From contig NZ_RQPI01000021.1 in NCBI RefSeq assembly GCF_003854965.1, forward strand, positions 1 through 60,750: 60,750 nucleotides of DNA, read 5' to 3'. The stretch's first letter is position 1. Every line of letters starts with the position of its first letter. The position numbers were made by a program, and so were the translations under genes. This DNA comes from Paenibacillus rhizophilus. GTDB lineage: Bacteria > Bacillota > Bacilli > Paenibacillales > Paenibacillaceae. The notes below the pieces were generated by a model. The model was not told the origin of the DNA, did no database searches, and was given only the letters and a program-made list of their open reading frames with translations. Positions 50,456 through 59,372 of the stretch are shown here, in pieces.

Positions 50456-53400
50456 TTAAACCTTGATCCCGGCTTTTTTCCTGATTCTTATAACTGCGCT
50501 CTTAGGGATTCTCGCGTCATGGTAAACGATGAATGCTTCGTTAAAATGCCGCAAATAATCCGATTCATGGGATTTAGGGGACAGGATGATCATTTTTCTC
50601 GACAGTTCCCGCTCATACAGCTCGAACACCTTAGATTTTCTTCCCTCATCCAGGGCGCTGTCGAATTCGTCCAGCACGATATATCCCGGCTCCGCCTGAA
50701 TCGTCTTCAGCAGCGCGAGGGCGAACAGCAGCGAGCTTAGCGATTCCTCTCCGCCCGATACTCCTTTCCCGACCCGTCCTCCCCTGCCTTTCATGCCGAT
50801 TTCCTCCAGAGGACCACGGTGGCCCTGCTTTCTGGCTCTGATGTTCAGATAATACTTTATATTCCCCTGCTTCATCTCCTGCATATCCCAGCTCACTTCG
50901 CCGTCAAACGAGAACAGGTCCATATAGCGGGCAAACCGGCTGCTTACCCGTTTGATTTCATAATTGGTCGTGCTGACCAGCTTCTCTTCAAGCTCGGCCA
51001 GACTTTCCTCCAGCTGGCGAAGGAGCGTGCGGGCATCCTGTACCTCCTGTTCGCCCCGCTCAAACTCCAGCTTTACCTTTTCGTAATTCTCCACCGCATT
51101 CTCGTCGACGATTTCGTTCAGAGCATGGTTTAACTGCACGAAAGCATCTTCTTTATGCGACTTTGCCTGAGCCGGAGTCCAGTCGGGGACCACCGGGAAT
51201 TCCGGAGATTCCTCAAGAAGCCCGGTGTATACGGCAGACAGACGAACGGTCCAATCACCGTAAAACTGCCGCTCCGCGGCACGGTTTTCCTGGGTGACCT
51301 CCAGCCGTTCAAGCATCTCTCGTCTCTCCCCGTCCAGCACCTCCAGGGTCTTGTTTGATTCTTCGATATATTGAAGCTTCTCCCGGATTCTTCTCCTTGC
51401 CGATTCCAACGAACGGTCCAGCCGGTCGGCTTCTTCCAAGCGGTCCTGAAGCTCTCTCTCCAGCCTTTGTATCCGCTCCCCGGAAGCTTCCAGCTCTTGG
51501 CCAAGCTGCCCGAACCGCTCAATCTTCATGCTTTCAAGGTCGGCCCGCTCATAGATTTGCCGGTATCCTTCGAGAGCTTCGAGCCGGAACGCAAGCTCAG
51601 CCCCCTCCCGGATCTGTCTCTGTCGCTCATCGCCAGCGTTGTTCCGGATCTCTGTCCATTTCTTCCGCTCGCCGGTCTTCCGGTCCAGTTCGCGCTTTCT
51701 CAAATCCCGCTCGGCAACAGCACCCACAACCGCTTCCGCTTCCTTAATGAGCTGGTGCACCGAACGGACTAGACCCAGACGTTCTTCGCATTCCGACAGG
51801 TCATGGCGGGCGGCTTCAAGCTGAAGCTCCAGCTTTTCCAGCTCTTCGGCGGCACGTTTCGCCCGCAGCTTGATTCCGCGCGGATTAAGTATCCACCGTC
51901 TCTCCTCCTGCGGGCCTCTCCGGCCCAAGGAATCGACAAGCTGACCGTTCTCCAGCCGAGGCTTTGAAGAGCCGGAGGCAATCATCCCGACCCACCATAA
52001 TGCTTTTTGAGCCGCGGCGTAAGTCTGGTCGTCAAGCTCCTTTCTCACCCGAAGTCCGAGGTACGGCAGCTCATTCGCCGTTCTTTCCGGCACAACCGCC
52101 GGCAGCTCCACATGATAAATATCCGTCGGAGGCGCAAAACCCTTCGCATCCACAAACAGCGTGTACTTGATGGACTCAAGCTGTTCCTCCCGCTCCAGCG
52201 GAATTTGCTCATCCATTTCCAGCAGATCGCGCAGGGTATAGACGGCGATGCCCCTTCCGCGCAGCCGGCGGATGGACGCCTCCTGTCTCAAACTGTACAT
52301 TCCGTTACTCTTGGTCAACGACTCCAACTCGTCCGTCAGCGACTGAATGCTCCGCTCCAGTTCGCGCTCGCTGTCGCGCAGGGAAGACCGCCGGATTTCC
52401 AGACTGTCCGTTTCACGTTCAAGCGCGGCGCTGCCGCCGTACTGGGCAAGCATTTTCTTGGCGTCGCCAAGCCTCCGGAAGTCCTCCTCAAGCGTGTAAT
52501 TCAGCTCCCCGATCTCTTCGGCCAGCCAATCCAGATGCGTCTGCGCCTCCTGATATGCCTCGTCCGTCTCCCGGCCCTTCGCTTCCTTCTCCCGCAGCTC
52601 TGTACGGCCCTGCTCCAGCCTAGCGTCAACCTCGGCTTTGGAATAGGGTATTGCCCTTATCTCTTTGTCCAGTTCTTTGAGAATATCTTCAAGCTGCCGG
52701 TACTCCCCGTTCAACTGCTCACGCAAGGCGCGTTCTTCCGCCGCTTTGCCTTCCAATTCCTCTATCAGCCGGTTCAGCTCTTCCATGCGCCGCGTTCTTT
52801 CCTCAAGCTCCCGCCGATGTCCCTCATGCTCCTCCTCCAGCTGCATCCGGCGGTCCCGCTCGGCCTCATGGCGCTGTTCAAGCTCGTCCATCCGCTCCTT
52901 CAGAAGCTCCTGCTCTTTGCCGTACAGCCGCTCAAGCGCGGCCGAGGCGGTCAATACATTCCCGAGCCCCAGCCTGCGCCGCCCGTTCCGGCTGAGCAGC
53001 CGGTCCCGCTCCTGCTGCCAGTTGCCCAAGTTCAGCTTGTGGGAATGCTGGTTACTTTCCGCTGTCTGGAGCGCGGAAAGCGCGTCTTTTCTATCCTCCT
53101 TCACTTTTTCCCAGTTATGCTGTATCCGCTCTATGCCGGTCATCTCGCTGAAAATACGGAAGCGCTCCTCCGGCCGCATCACGGCGAACTGGTTCACATC
53201 CTGCTGATACCAGATCAGGTAAAAAGCATCGGGGTCCACTTTATATTTGTGCCGGAGCTGATGACGGTACTCATGTAGATGGTTCGTTTCGTCTCCCGGC
53301 GTATAGCGGGTTTCTTCCTTCCAATTCCACGGCTCATCTCCCTCGCAAATATAATATTCCTTTCGCAGGGGATCGCCGGGCTTCTGCTCCAGATTCAGCC

Positions 53401-53683
53401 GGAAACCGATGTAAGGCGCGGCGTCGACGGAACGGGCTCCGGTATTGGCAAAAACCAGCTGAATCGTCGCTCTCCACATTCGGTCCGGCGGCAAATTACG
53501 CGAACGCAGTCCCTCCAGGTCGACTTTGGAAGAGGCCAGCACCGCCCCCAGACAGAATGTGATCGTCGACTTCCCCGAGCCGTTCGGCCCCCCGATCAGC
53601 ACATGGTCTTCGGGTCCCCCCCATTCCAGCCGGGTATCGGTAAAATCGCGGATGCCGCTAAACTCCAGCGCCCAAGGGTTCAA
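50456..53683 (-). CDS. SMC-like ATPase, condensin-type (JetC/MksB-like)
   Basis: 1075 residues with SMC architecture: N-terminal head with Walker A GGPNGSGKST (31-40), long coiled coils (about 170-470 and 600-900), a small globular hinge region (about 480-590; GIAVYTLRDLLEMDEQI...YHVELPAVVPERTANELPYLGLRVRKEL), and a C-terminal head with signature GVSGGEESLSS (about 974) and Walker B YIVLDEFDSALDEGRKSK (about 1001). Its ATG overlaps the stop of the preceding gene (53680-53683). Layout and partner genes match MukB/MksB or Wadjet JetC rather than the housekeeping SMC, which has ScpA/ScpB. It should use ATP to loop or extrude DNA. Confidence 0.85.
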   Translation of the reverse strand: MNPWALEFSGIRDFTDTRLEWGGPEDHVLIGGPNGSGKSTITFCLGAVLASSKVDLEGLRSRNLPPDRMWRATIQLVFANTGARSVDAAPYIGFRLNLEQKPGDPLRKEYYICEGDEPWNWKEETRYTPGDETNHLHEYRHQLRHKYKVDPDAFYLIWYQQDVNQFAVMRPEERFRIFSEMTGIERIQHNWEKVKEDRKDALSALQTAESNQHSHKLNLGNWQQERDRLLSRNGRRRLGLGNVLTASAALERLYGKEQELLKERMDELEQRHEAERDRRMQLEEEHEGHRRELEERTRRMEELNRLIEELEGKAAEERALREQLNGEYRQLEDILKELDKEIRAIPYSKAEVDARLEQGRTELREKEAKGRETDEAYQEAQTHLDWLAEEIGELNYTLEEDFRRLGDAKKMLAQYGGSAALERETDSLEIRRSSLRDSERELERSIQSLTDELESLTKSNGMYSLRQEASIRRLRGRGIAVYTLRDLLEMDEQIPLEREEQLESIKYTLFVDAKGFAPPTDIYHVELPAVVPERTANELPYLGLRVRKELDDQTYAAAQKALWWVGMIASGSSKPRLENGQLVDSLGRRGPQEERRWILNPRGIKLRAKRAAEELEKLELQLEAARHDLSECEERLGLVRSVHQLIKEAEAVVGAVAERDLRKRELDRKTGERKKWTEIRNNAGDERQRQIREGAELAFRLEALEGYRQIYERADLESMKIERFGQLGQELEASGERIQRLERELQDRLEEADRLDRSLESARRRIREKLQYIEESNKTLEVLDGERREMLERLEVTQENRAAERQFYGDWTVRLSAVYTGLLEESPEFPVVPDWTPAQAKSHKEDAFVQLNHALNEIVDENAVENYEKVKLEFERGEQEVQDARTLLRQLEESLAELEEKLVSTTNYEIKRVSSRFARYMDLFSFDGEVSWDMQEMKQGNIKYYLNIRARKQGHRGPLEEIGMKGRGGRVGKGVSGGEESLSSLLFALALLKTIQAEPGYIVLDEFDSALDEGRKSKVFELYERELSRKMIILSPKSHESDYLRHFNEAFIVYHDARIPKSAVIRIRKKAGIKV

Positions 53684-54363
53684 ACTCCCTCACCTGCCTC
53701 GAGATTATAACGTTTGAAAAATTTCAGCACATCCTCCATATTCAACTGCTGGGAATGGCTGAATTCCGCGAAGCGTTTTAAATAGGAATCCGAGAACAGA
53801 CGAGCCCCGATCGCGGTCAATGTATAGGCTTCCTCTTCCGATGGATTCTCATATCTGGACACGGCGCCCAGCTTGATAAGCGTATCCAAGTTCGCAAGTA
53901 TTTTCCGTCTTACATCGAGCGACTCATGCCCGAACGCCTCAAGCAGCTGGGTGAACAAGGTGAAATCGTTCTGGAGCACTTCCTGGTGGTAAAAAATAAA
54001 CATCAGCAGAGCCAGACTTTCAGATGACAACAGCTCTCTCGCCTGTCTGGCAGGCACATGAATCAGCACGACGGCACGGTCTCGCCGATGGTCATAAACA
54101 AGCCTGTAATAGCGGGCGACCGACTGATTTACTCTTTTTATAAAAGAAATAAATCCCTGGTCATCCCCCTGCTCCAGCTTCAGAATCTTCATGACCTCGC
54201 GCCGGGACAAGCCAAAGCTGTCGCTGCGGACCGCTGCCGATGACGAGAACATAATCTGCACGAACGCATATTCCTCATCGGGACTGAGCACCGCGGGCAA
54301 CCGTTCCATCGCTCCCAGCGGCAGGCTGCCGTATGGGCTCTCCAGTTCTTCTAACGACATCAT
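53680..54363 (-). CDS. Winged-helix condensin subunit (JetB/MksE-like)
   Basis: 227 residues, GGGGGAGAAA before two adjacent ATGs. A helical N-terminus (LSPDEEYAFVQIMFSSSAAVRSDSFGLSRREVMKILKLEQGDDQGFISFIKRVNQSVARYYRLVYD) is followed by a central wHTH-like part, ILANLDTLIKLGAVSRYENPSEEEAYTLTAIGARLF. This is the size and pattern of 'kite' proteins (MukE, MksE, JetB). The gene starts inside the preceding gene with 89 bases of overlap and ends in an ATGA overlap with the SMC-like gene, so all three are translationally coupled. Confidence 0.75.
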   Translation of the reverse strand: MMSLEELESPYGSLPLGAMERLPAVLSPDEEYAFVQIMFSSSAAVRSDSFGLSRREVMKILKLEQGDDQGFISFIKRVNQSVARYYRLVYDHRRDRAVVLIHVPARQARELLSSESLALLMFIFYHQEVLQNDFTLFTQLLEAFGHESLDVRRKILANLDTLIKLGAVSRYENPSEEEAYTLTAIGARLFSDSYLKRFAEFSHSQQLNMEDVLKFFKRYNLEAGEGV

Positions 54364-55726
54364 TTTCTCCCCCTTTGTTCATAAGCTGCCACCCCGCCTG
54401 CGCACCCAGCGCCTGCGAATCCCCGGTACCGTCTTCTCTCCTTTCAATCGCCGCCCGCTGACCTCCCACTAGAGCGGAAACGGCCAGAAGCGCGTTCAAG
54501 GCATCGCTCCAGTTCTCCGAACCCGCCTCCAGTACAAGCTTCTCAAGCCCAACAACCTCCCGTTCCTGCAAAATCCTCTCCGCTTCATCCGTCCGAATCC
54601 GCTCTTTGGTCAACTGCCATTCGATCTGCGCCAAATGAAGTCCGATTTCCTCTTCGGTCCATTCTTCGGCCCCCGCGTATTCCGGCTCCAGCCGCTCGAG
54701 GATCGGCTCTGTGGAAGGCACATAGCCTTCAAGATAGCTTACGGTATCCGCCAACTGAAGATTGGACACGGGGGAAGCGAACTGCACGGGTACCCACATG
54801 CCGTCCATCCGTTCTCCGGGGACGCGGTCCTGCTCCAGAAAGCTCAATATTTCATGGCCGTTCGGCAGTTCGGAATCGGCGGTTTTGTAGAAGGATTGGA
54901 TAATGAACCGGCGAATGGCTTGCGGAGAAATCTCGGACCTGATCTCGGTCTGCTGCAAGTGGGCGAAATGGAGAAACTTATTCAGCATGCTCAACGATAC
55001 GTTCGTTCCTTCCAGCATGATTTCCTTTCCCTGTTTGAGCAATGGAGCCAAAGAGCCGCCTTCTTCAAAATCGGTAAATGGGCCCAGCCTTTCATTCATA
55101 CGCACGTTCAGCTCCTGCATCAAATCCACGATCATCCGGATCTGCGGAAGAGCGTTCCGGTCGGCGAGCAGCTCGAGCTGCCGCTCTTTCAGCTTGTCGA
55201 CGGCATCCGCGGCATTGCGGATCATGCTGGCAAGCCGGTTGCCTCCCGAAATCCCCTTGTCGTCGTAAGCTTCGCTGAGATCCGCATCCCTTCTTGCCTG
55301 GAACAAAGACCGGGCCACATCATCCTGCATATAGTAAGCCAGTGAATCGTTTGCCAGGCGGATCAGCATATCCATCATCCGTTTGCCGACATCCATCATC
55401 GTAAGTCTCCGCTTGCCGCGAATGATCCAGTTATATTTCTGCAAAACATTCAACAGGCGGTCCATGCGAATGCCCGACTCGTATCCGTACCTGTTCCTAA
55501 ACCGGTAAAATAGAGCATTGGCATCCGAAAGCGGCTCATCCAGCCCCAACGCTTCCTGCTGAATCAGGTTCAGCATTTTTAAAGTTTCCAGCACCTTCAG
55601 CGGTTCTTCGAAATATTCCCGCAGTTCGGTCAGTACACCCGCAAGCTTGACGAGATCGCGCAGCGATTCCTTTCGAAGATGATCGGGCGCCCCGTCGCCA
55701 AAGATAGAGATCAGATTATCATTCAT
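54275..55726 (-). CDS. Kleisin-like condensin subunit (JetA/MksF-like)
   Basis: 483 residues from ATG 55726 (MNDNLISIFGDGAPDHL); an open frame further up to 55837 has off-frame composition. Helix-rich with an N-terminal winged-helix-like region (LRDLVKLAGVLTELREYFEEP...YFRNRYGYESGIRMDRLLNVLQKYNWIIRGKRRLTMMDVGKRMMDMLIRLANDS). This recalls the MukF/MksF start that binds the SMC neck. A helical C-terminal part (TEEEIGLHLAQIEWQLTKERIRTDEAERILQEREVVGLEKLVLEAGSENWSDALNALLAVSALV) follows. The last 30 codons read into the next gene in another frame. First gene of the operon; assigned mainly by context. Confidence 0.7.
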   Translation of the reverse strand: MNDNLISIFGDGAPDHLRKESLRDLVKLAGVLTELREYFEEPLKVLETLKMLNLIQQEALGLDEPLSDANALFYRFRNRYGYESGIRMDRLLNVLQKYNWIIRGKRRLTMMDVGKRMMDMLIRLANDSLAYYMQDDVARSLFQARRDADLSEAYDDKGISGGNRLASMIRNAADAVDKLKERQLELLADRNALPQIRMIVDLMQELNVRMNERLGPFTDFEEGGSLAPLLKQGKEIMLEGTNVSLSMLNKFLHFAHLQQTEIRSEISPQAIRRFIIQSFYKTADSELPNGHEILSFLEQDRVPGERMDGMWVPVQFASPVSNLQLADTVSYLEGYVPSTEPILERLEPEYAGAEEWTEEEIGLHLAQIEWQLTKERIRTDEAERILQEREVVGLEKLVLEAGSENWSDALNALLAVSALVGGQRAAIERREDGTGDSQALGAQAGWQLMNKGGENDVVRRTGEPIRQPAAGSDGTVARGAQSR

Positions 55727-55827
55727 AGGTTCCAACTGTACGTATCCCCCATTTCCGCTTCCTGTTCGTCCTCCAGGCTCAGCTTGATCGCCCCCGAAAC
55801 CTCTAGAAATACAGCAGAGTTCGAGCT
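55723..55827 (-). other. Short protein-like reading frame coupled to the kleisin-like gene
   Basis: In one frame the stretch reads SAVFLEVSGAIKLSLEDEQE... and ends WNL-stop, the stop overlapping the ATG at 55726 (ATGA). No start codon lies in that frame. One base of frameshift would join it to MAVKLE encoded directly upstream behind AGAGGAT. It looks like a small coupled gene broken by one base, or a leader. Confidence 0.3.
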
Positions 55828-56029
55828 TTACTGCCATATCCTCTATAAAATTCCATAAAGACTGCCGGTTTTCCTTCCCGTTCTAGCGGTTGCAAGGCAA
55901 TATTCCGATCTTCCGATGCATGACCCCTACCGTTGAAGCAATGATCAGAATGATTGTTGAATACTCTTGTTGTCTCGATAATAATGGAGTAGAATCAGGA
56001 AAAAAAATACATATTCACTGAAGGGAAGC
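55828..56029. other. Divergent promoter region
   Basis: About 200 bases between the condensin-like operon (minus) and the GNAT gene (plus). AT-rich near the plus-strand gene. I see no promoter consensus good enough to list. Confidence 0.4.
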
Positions 56030-56865
56030 ATGAGCATGATCAGATTAAGCGCCCCGGATTACGCCAAGGCGGAAGAACCCTTGCAAAAGGTGAAAATCAA
56101 CACGCTGTTTGCCCAAGCCGTCATACGCGGCCGTGTACCGGGAGAAGTATACGCGGATGATAGCCGCTTTCCGGCCGCCTTTTATATTGTTCATCCATCC
56201 GGAATGTCGCTGTTGTTCGGAGAAACAGACCGCCTGCCATATAACCGCAAGCTGATTGACTATGTGATAAGCGGCAAGCGTGCGAGAACTATGACTGAGT
56301 GGCTTCAGGTTACCCCGGTGCCTGGAGTTCTCTCATAGATGACAAAATCACAAAATTTACGAGAGTCAATTTCAGGTTTGACCGGATTCGCTATGAGAAT
56401 GCAGTCAAGGATCGGGGCGGCCTTCGCCATGCGATTACACCCACAACTCAAGAGATATTTCTGAAATTGGAAGGGCGCGTGGCCCCGAAGTATTTCTGGA
56501 GTAATGCGGAACAGTTCGCGGAACGGGGAATCGGTTATACGCTGACGGACGGCGGCGAGGCCGCCTCGACCGCGTTTTCGGCGTTTGTAGAGGATAATCA
56601 GCTGGAAATCGGAATTGAAACGAACGAACAGCACCGGGGAAAAGGCTATGCCTCTCATGTCTGTTCGGCTCTGATTGATTATTGCCTGGAGAATGGCTTG
56701 GAACCGGTCTGGTCCTGCCGGAAAGAAAACGAAGGATCTTATTATCTGGCGCAAAAGCTGGGGTTCGTGCCAACGGTTAGCATTCCCTATTTATCGATTG
56801 GACGTGTGACGATGAAGCTCACCGGACTCCCTGTCCGGAGAGCCCGGCCCGAGCGTTCATTTTAA
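56030..56865 (+). pseudogene. GNAT family N-acetyltransferase, frameshifted
   Basis: The 5' part (56030-56338) encodes 102 residues ending ...EWLQVTPVPGVLS-stop. The 3' part, in another frame from about 56299, encodes YPGAWSSLIDDKITKFTRVNFRFD... and a C-terminal acetyltransferase core with IGIETNEQHRGKGYASHVCSALIDYCLENGLEPVWSCRKENEGSYYLAQKLGF. Adding one T within caggtt-acccc (near 56311) would restore one protein of about 278 residues, reading EWLQVYPGAW. AAGGGAAGC precedes the first ATG. The shift is either a real inactivating deletion or a sequencing error. The restored protein resembles the GNAT_acetyltran (zinc-free, N-terminal extension) group. Confidence 0.85.
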
Positions 56866-56896
56866 CGGAACATTCACTTTAATGTCGAATTTCATC

Positions 56897-57358
56897 CTAT
56901 GCCCGCTTCAGCGTTTCAATATCCAGCTTGTCCATTTGAAGCATCGCGTTCATGACTCTTCCCGCTTTTCCAGCATCCTTATCCTGCAAGAGCTCTCCCA
57001 AGACAGTGGGCACGATTTGCCAAGACAAACCGAACTTGTCCTTAAGCCAGCCGCATTTCTGCTTCTCTCCGCCTTCCGAAAGTTTCTCCCACAGCTCGTC
57101 TATCTCCTGCTGCGTTTCGCAGTTGACGAAGAAGGATACCGCCGGGGAAAAAGAAAACTGTGGACCGCCGTTGAGAGCCATAAACTCCTGTCCGTCAAGC
57201 TGGAACGTTCCCGACATTACCGTCCCCTCCGGCCAAGGTCCTTCTCCCTTGCTGCGTCTGATGTCCTTGATCCTGGAATTCTTGAAGATTGAGGTATAGA
57301 AATTCATCGCTTCTTCGGCCTTGCCGTCAAACCACAGAAAAGGGGCAATCTTTTGCAT
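56897..57358 (-). CDS. VOC family protein (PhnB-like glyoxalase fold)
   Basis: 153 residues from ATG 57358, eight bases after AAGGAG; an open frame upstream is noncoding leader. Pattern MQKIAPFLWFDGKAEEAMNFYTSIFKNS, GTFQLDGQEFMALNGGP and CGWLKDKFGLSWQIVPTVLGELLQDKDAGKAGRVMNAMLQMDKLDIETL is that of the 3-demethylubiquinone-methyltransferase-named VOC family (a misnomer). Such proteins are not ubiquinone methyltransferases; the substrate is unknown. Confidence 0.88.
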   Translation of the reverse strand: MQKIAPFLWFDGKAEEAMNFYTSIFKNSRIKDIRRSKGEGPWPEGTVMSGTFQLDGQEFMALNGGPQFSFSPAVSFFVNCETQQEIDELWEKLSEGGEKQKCGWLKDKFGLSWQIVPTVLGELLQDKDAGKAGRVMNAMLQMDKLDIETLKRA

Positions 57359-57460
57359 ACCTTCAACTCCTTTTCCACCAATTATAGAGATTGAATGAAA
57401 CCAAGTACACCGGCTAAAGAGTGAGTATTCGTCCGCTGATATCCTGTTCCCGCAGACATG

Positions 57461-57498
57461 GAAAAGACCGCCTCCCATTAAAAGGATGCGGTCTTTTC
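57461..57498 (-). terminator. Hairpin upstream of the VOC gene, downstream of other minus-strand genes
   Basis: gaaaagaccgc (57461-57471) pairs with gcggtcttttc (57488-57498). It ends the AIM24 transcript on the minus strand. Confidence 0.75.
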
Positions 57499-57551
57499 CC
57501 GAGTAATAAAAGCCGCTGCCCTAAACAGCGGCTGCTCCAGCGGAAGCCGGA

Positions 57552-58349
57552 TTATCTGCCGTCCAGCAGATTGCCCAATCCGCCGAGGATGCTGCCTTCT
57601 TCCTTTCGACCTGTGCCGCGGGCTGCGGACAGAATGCGGTCGGCCATCCGGTTGAACGGCAGCGACTGAACCCATATCTTGCCCGGTCCGCGCAGCGTGG
57701 CGAAGAACAGGCCTTCTCCTCCGAACAGCGCCGACTTGATACCTTTGACCATCTCGATATTATAGTCCACCGAAGAGGTCATGGCGACAAGACAACCTGT
57801 GTCCAGCCGGATCACTTCTCCGGGCTGCAGCGTTCTCTCCATTACATAACCGCCGGAATGGACGAAGGCCAGGCCGTCGCCTTCCAGCTTCTGCATAATG
57901 AATCCTTCGCCGCCGAAGAATCCGGCGCCGAGCCGGCGTTGAAATTCAATCCCTACGGAGACGCCCTTCGCGGCGCAGAGAAAGGCGTCCTTTTGACAGA
58001 CAATTTTCCCGCCATATTGAAGAAGATCGAGCGGGATAATTTTCCCCGGATACGGTGCGGCGAAGGTTACGGATTTCCGGCCATAGCCGCCGCCGTGCGT
58101 GAACACGGTCATGAACAGGCTTTCGCCGGTCAGCACTCTTTTACCTGCGCCCATCAGTTTTCCCATCAGACCGCCGCCGCCCTGTCCCGAGCCGCTGCCG
58201 TCACCGAAAATCGTCTCCATGCGGATTTCAGGGTCCATCATCATGAAGCTGCCCGCTTCCGCAATTACGCTCTCGCCGGGGTCAAGCTGAACCTCCACGC
58301 ACTGCATTTCTTCACCCATAATGACATAATCGATTTCATGCGCTCCCAT
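57552..58349 (-). CDS. TIGR00266/AIM24 family protein
   Basis: 265 residues, TGAGGAGGAATTGGAATT before ATG. A single beta-sandwich domain (AIM24/TIGR00266): YVIMGEEMQCVEVQLDPGESVIAEAGSFMMMDPEIRMETIFGDGSGSGQGGGGLMGKLMGAGKRVLTGESLFMTVFTH. The Gly-rich stretch and the repeat GFFGGEGFIMQKLEGDGLAFVHSGG are family hallmarks. Function unclear; relatives occur near lipid or stress genes. Confidence 0.9.
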   Translation of the reverse strand: MGAHEIDYVIMGEEMQCVEVQLDPGESVIAEAGSFMMMDPEIRMETIFGDGSGSGQGGGGLMGKLMGAGKRVLTGESLFMTVFTHGGGYGRKSVTFAAPYPGKIIPLDLLQYGGKIVCQKDAFLCAAKGVSVGIEFQRRLGAGFFGGEGFIMQKLEGDGLAFVHSGGYVMERTLQPGEVIRLDTGCLVAMTSSVDYNIEMVKGIKSALFGGEGLFFATLRGPGKIWVQSLPFNRMADRILSAARGTGRKEEGSILGGLGNLLDGR

Positions 58350-58545
58350 AATTCCAATTCCTCCTCAAGGTTAGTTCAAGGCCTCTTCCTCTTTCGGCCG
58401 TTTGAGCGTTAATACGTCCGGCAAGCCGGAGCGGTTTCACCAGAACCCGAAATTAACCTTATGCGAATAGGCGCATCCCGATTCCTCTTGACTGCTTCAA
58501 CGGATGGTGGAGTTTGTCCAAGCCCTTGTAATACAGCGCTATTCT

Positions 58546-59157
58546 TTAGTCGTCCACAACCGGTTTGTCCCAGGAAAATAGGTAACGGTAATAGAAACGG
58601 CGTCGGATAATTGCCCCGGGCAGCATCTCATGTGCCACTATACGAATCTCGCTTAAAGACTCTTTAGGTTCTGCAATCCTAACATTCGGATCTTGCACCC
58701 CGCCATGAATTCGGTCCATAATACGGATTGGGACAACAAGAAGTCCGGATATAACAAAATCCAGAAGCGATTTATTCGCTGCTAAACCAATAATAAGGAG
58801 CCGCCCGCCAGGTGCGAGAACTTGGCGGATTTTTAACAGTGAATTTCTCAATTCCATATGGTGCAAAGTCGCTACACAGATGACCGTAGAATAACGCTCC
58901 TCCTTAGAGGGGACCGGCAATGCAAGAAAGTCTCCATTTACGAGCGACACATTTGATGATGCAGAAAGTCGCGTTTGTGCACGTGCAATGGCTTCCGGAT
59001 CGGGGTCGATTCCAACAACTTGTTGAGCGAAAGGCGCGAGGCGTTGCAGCAATAATCCATCACCACACCCAATGTCGAGTACTCTTCCACCACGCACTTT
59101 TGCGTCTGTCACTAACTCATTGTGAAATGCAGTATTGTGATTCCAATATTCTACCAC
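58546..59157 (-). CDS. Class I SAM-dependent methyltransferase
   Basis: 203 residues from GTG 59157, nine bases after GGAGGG; the ATG at 59205 has a poor binding site. SAM-binding motif I VLDIGCGDGLLLQRLA, motif II VVGIDPDPEAIARAQ, and motif III LAPGGRLLIIGLAA. The N-terminus VEYWNHNTAFHNELV is frequent in this subgroup. Substrate unknown. The 215 bases between it and the next gene hold no recognised gene; a 72-codon frame there (59186-59404) could be a remnant. Confidence 0.88.
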   Translation of the reverse strand: MVEYWNHNTAFHNELVTDAKVRGGRVLDIGCGDGLLLQRLAPFAQQVVGIDPDPEAIARAQTRLSASSNVSLVNGDFLALPVPSKEERYSTVICVATLHHMELRNSLLKIRQVLAPGGRLLIIGLAANKSLLDFVISGLLVVPIRIMDRIHGGVQDPNVRIAEPKESLSEIRIVAHEMLPGAIIRRRFYYRYLFSWDKPVVDD

Positions 59158-59372
59158 TGCTAGATTCCCTCCCGTACTCTTTCGATCAAAGCATGGCTCG
59201 TTCATATAACTTACGGTTCCAGCTTACGGAAAGTTCATGAGTTCCGCCGTCCAGTAGCATTTTGTTGAACTGCCCCTTCCAGATACCGCATCGTCCTGCA
59301 GCCTTCCGGATGAATGGTCCTCTCTTTTCAAGATGAACGACAAGTTGGACTTCACCAATGGCCTTGTTTCTC

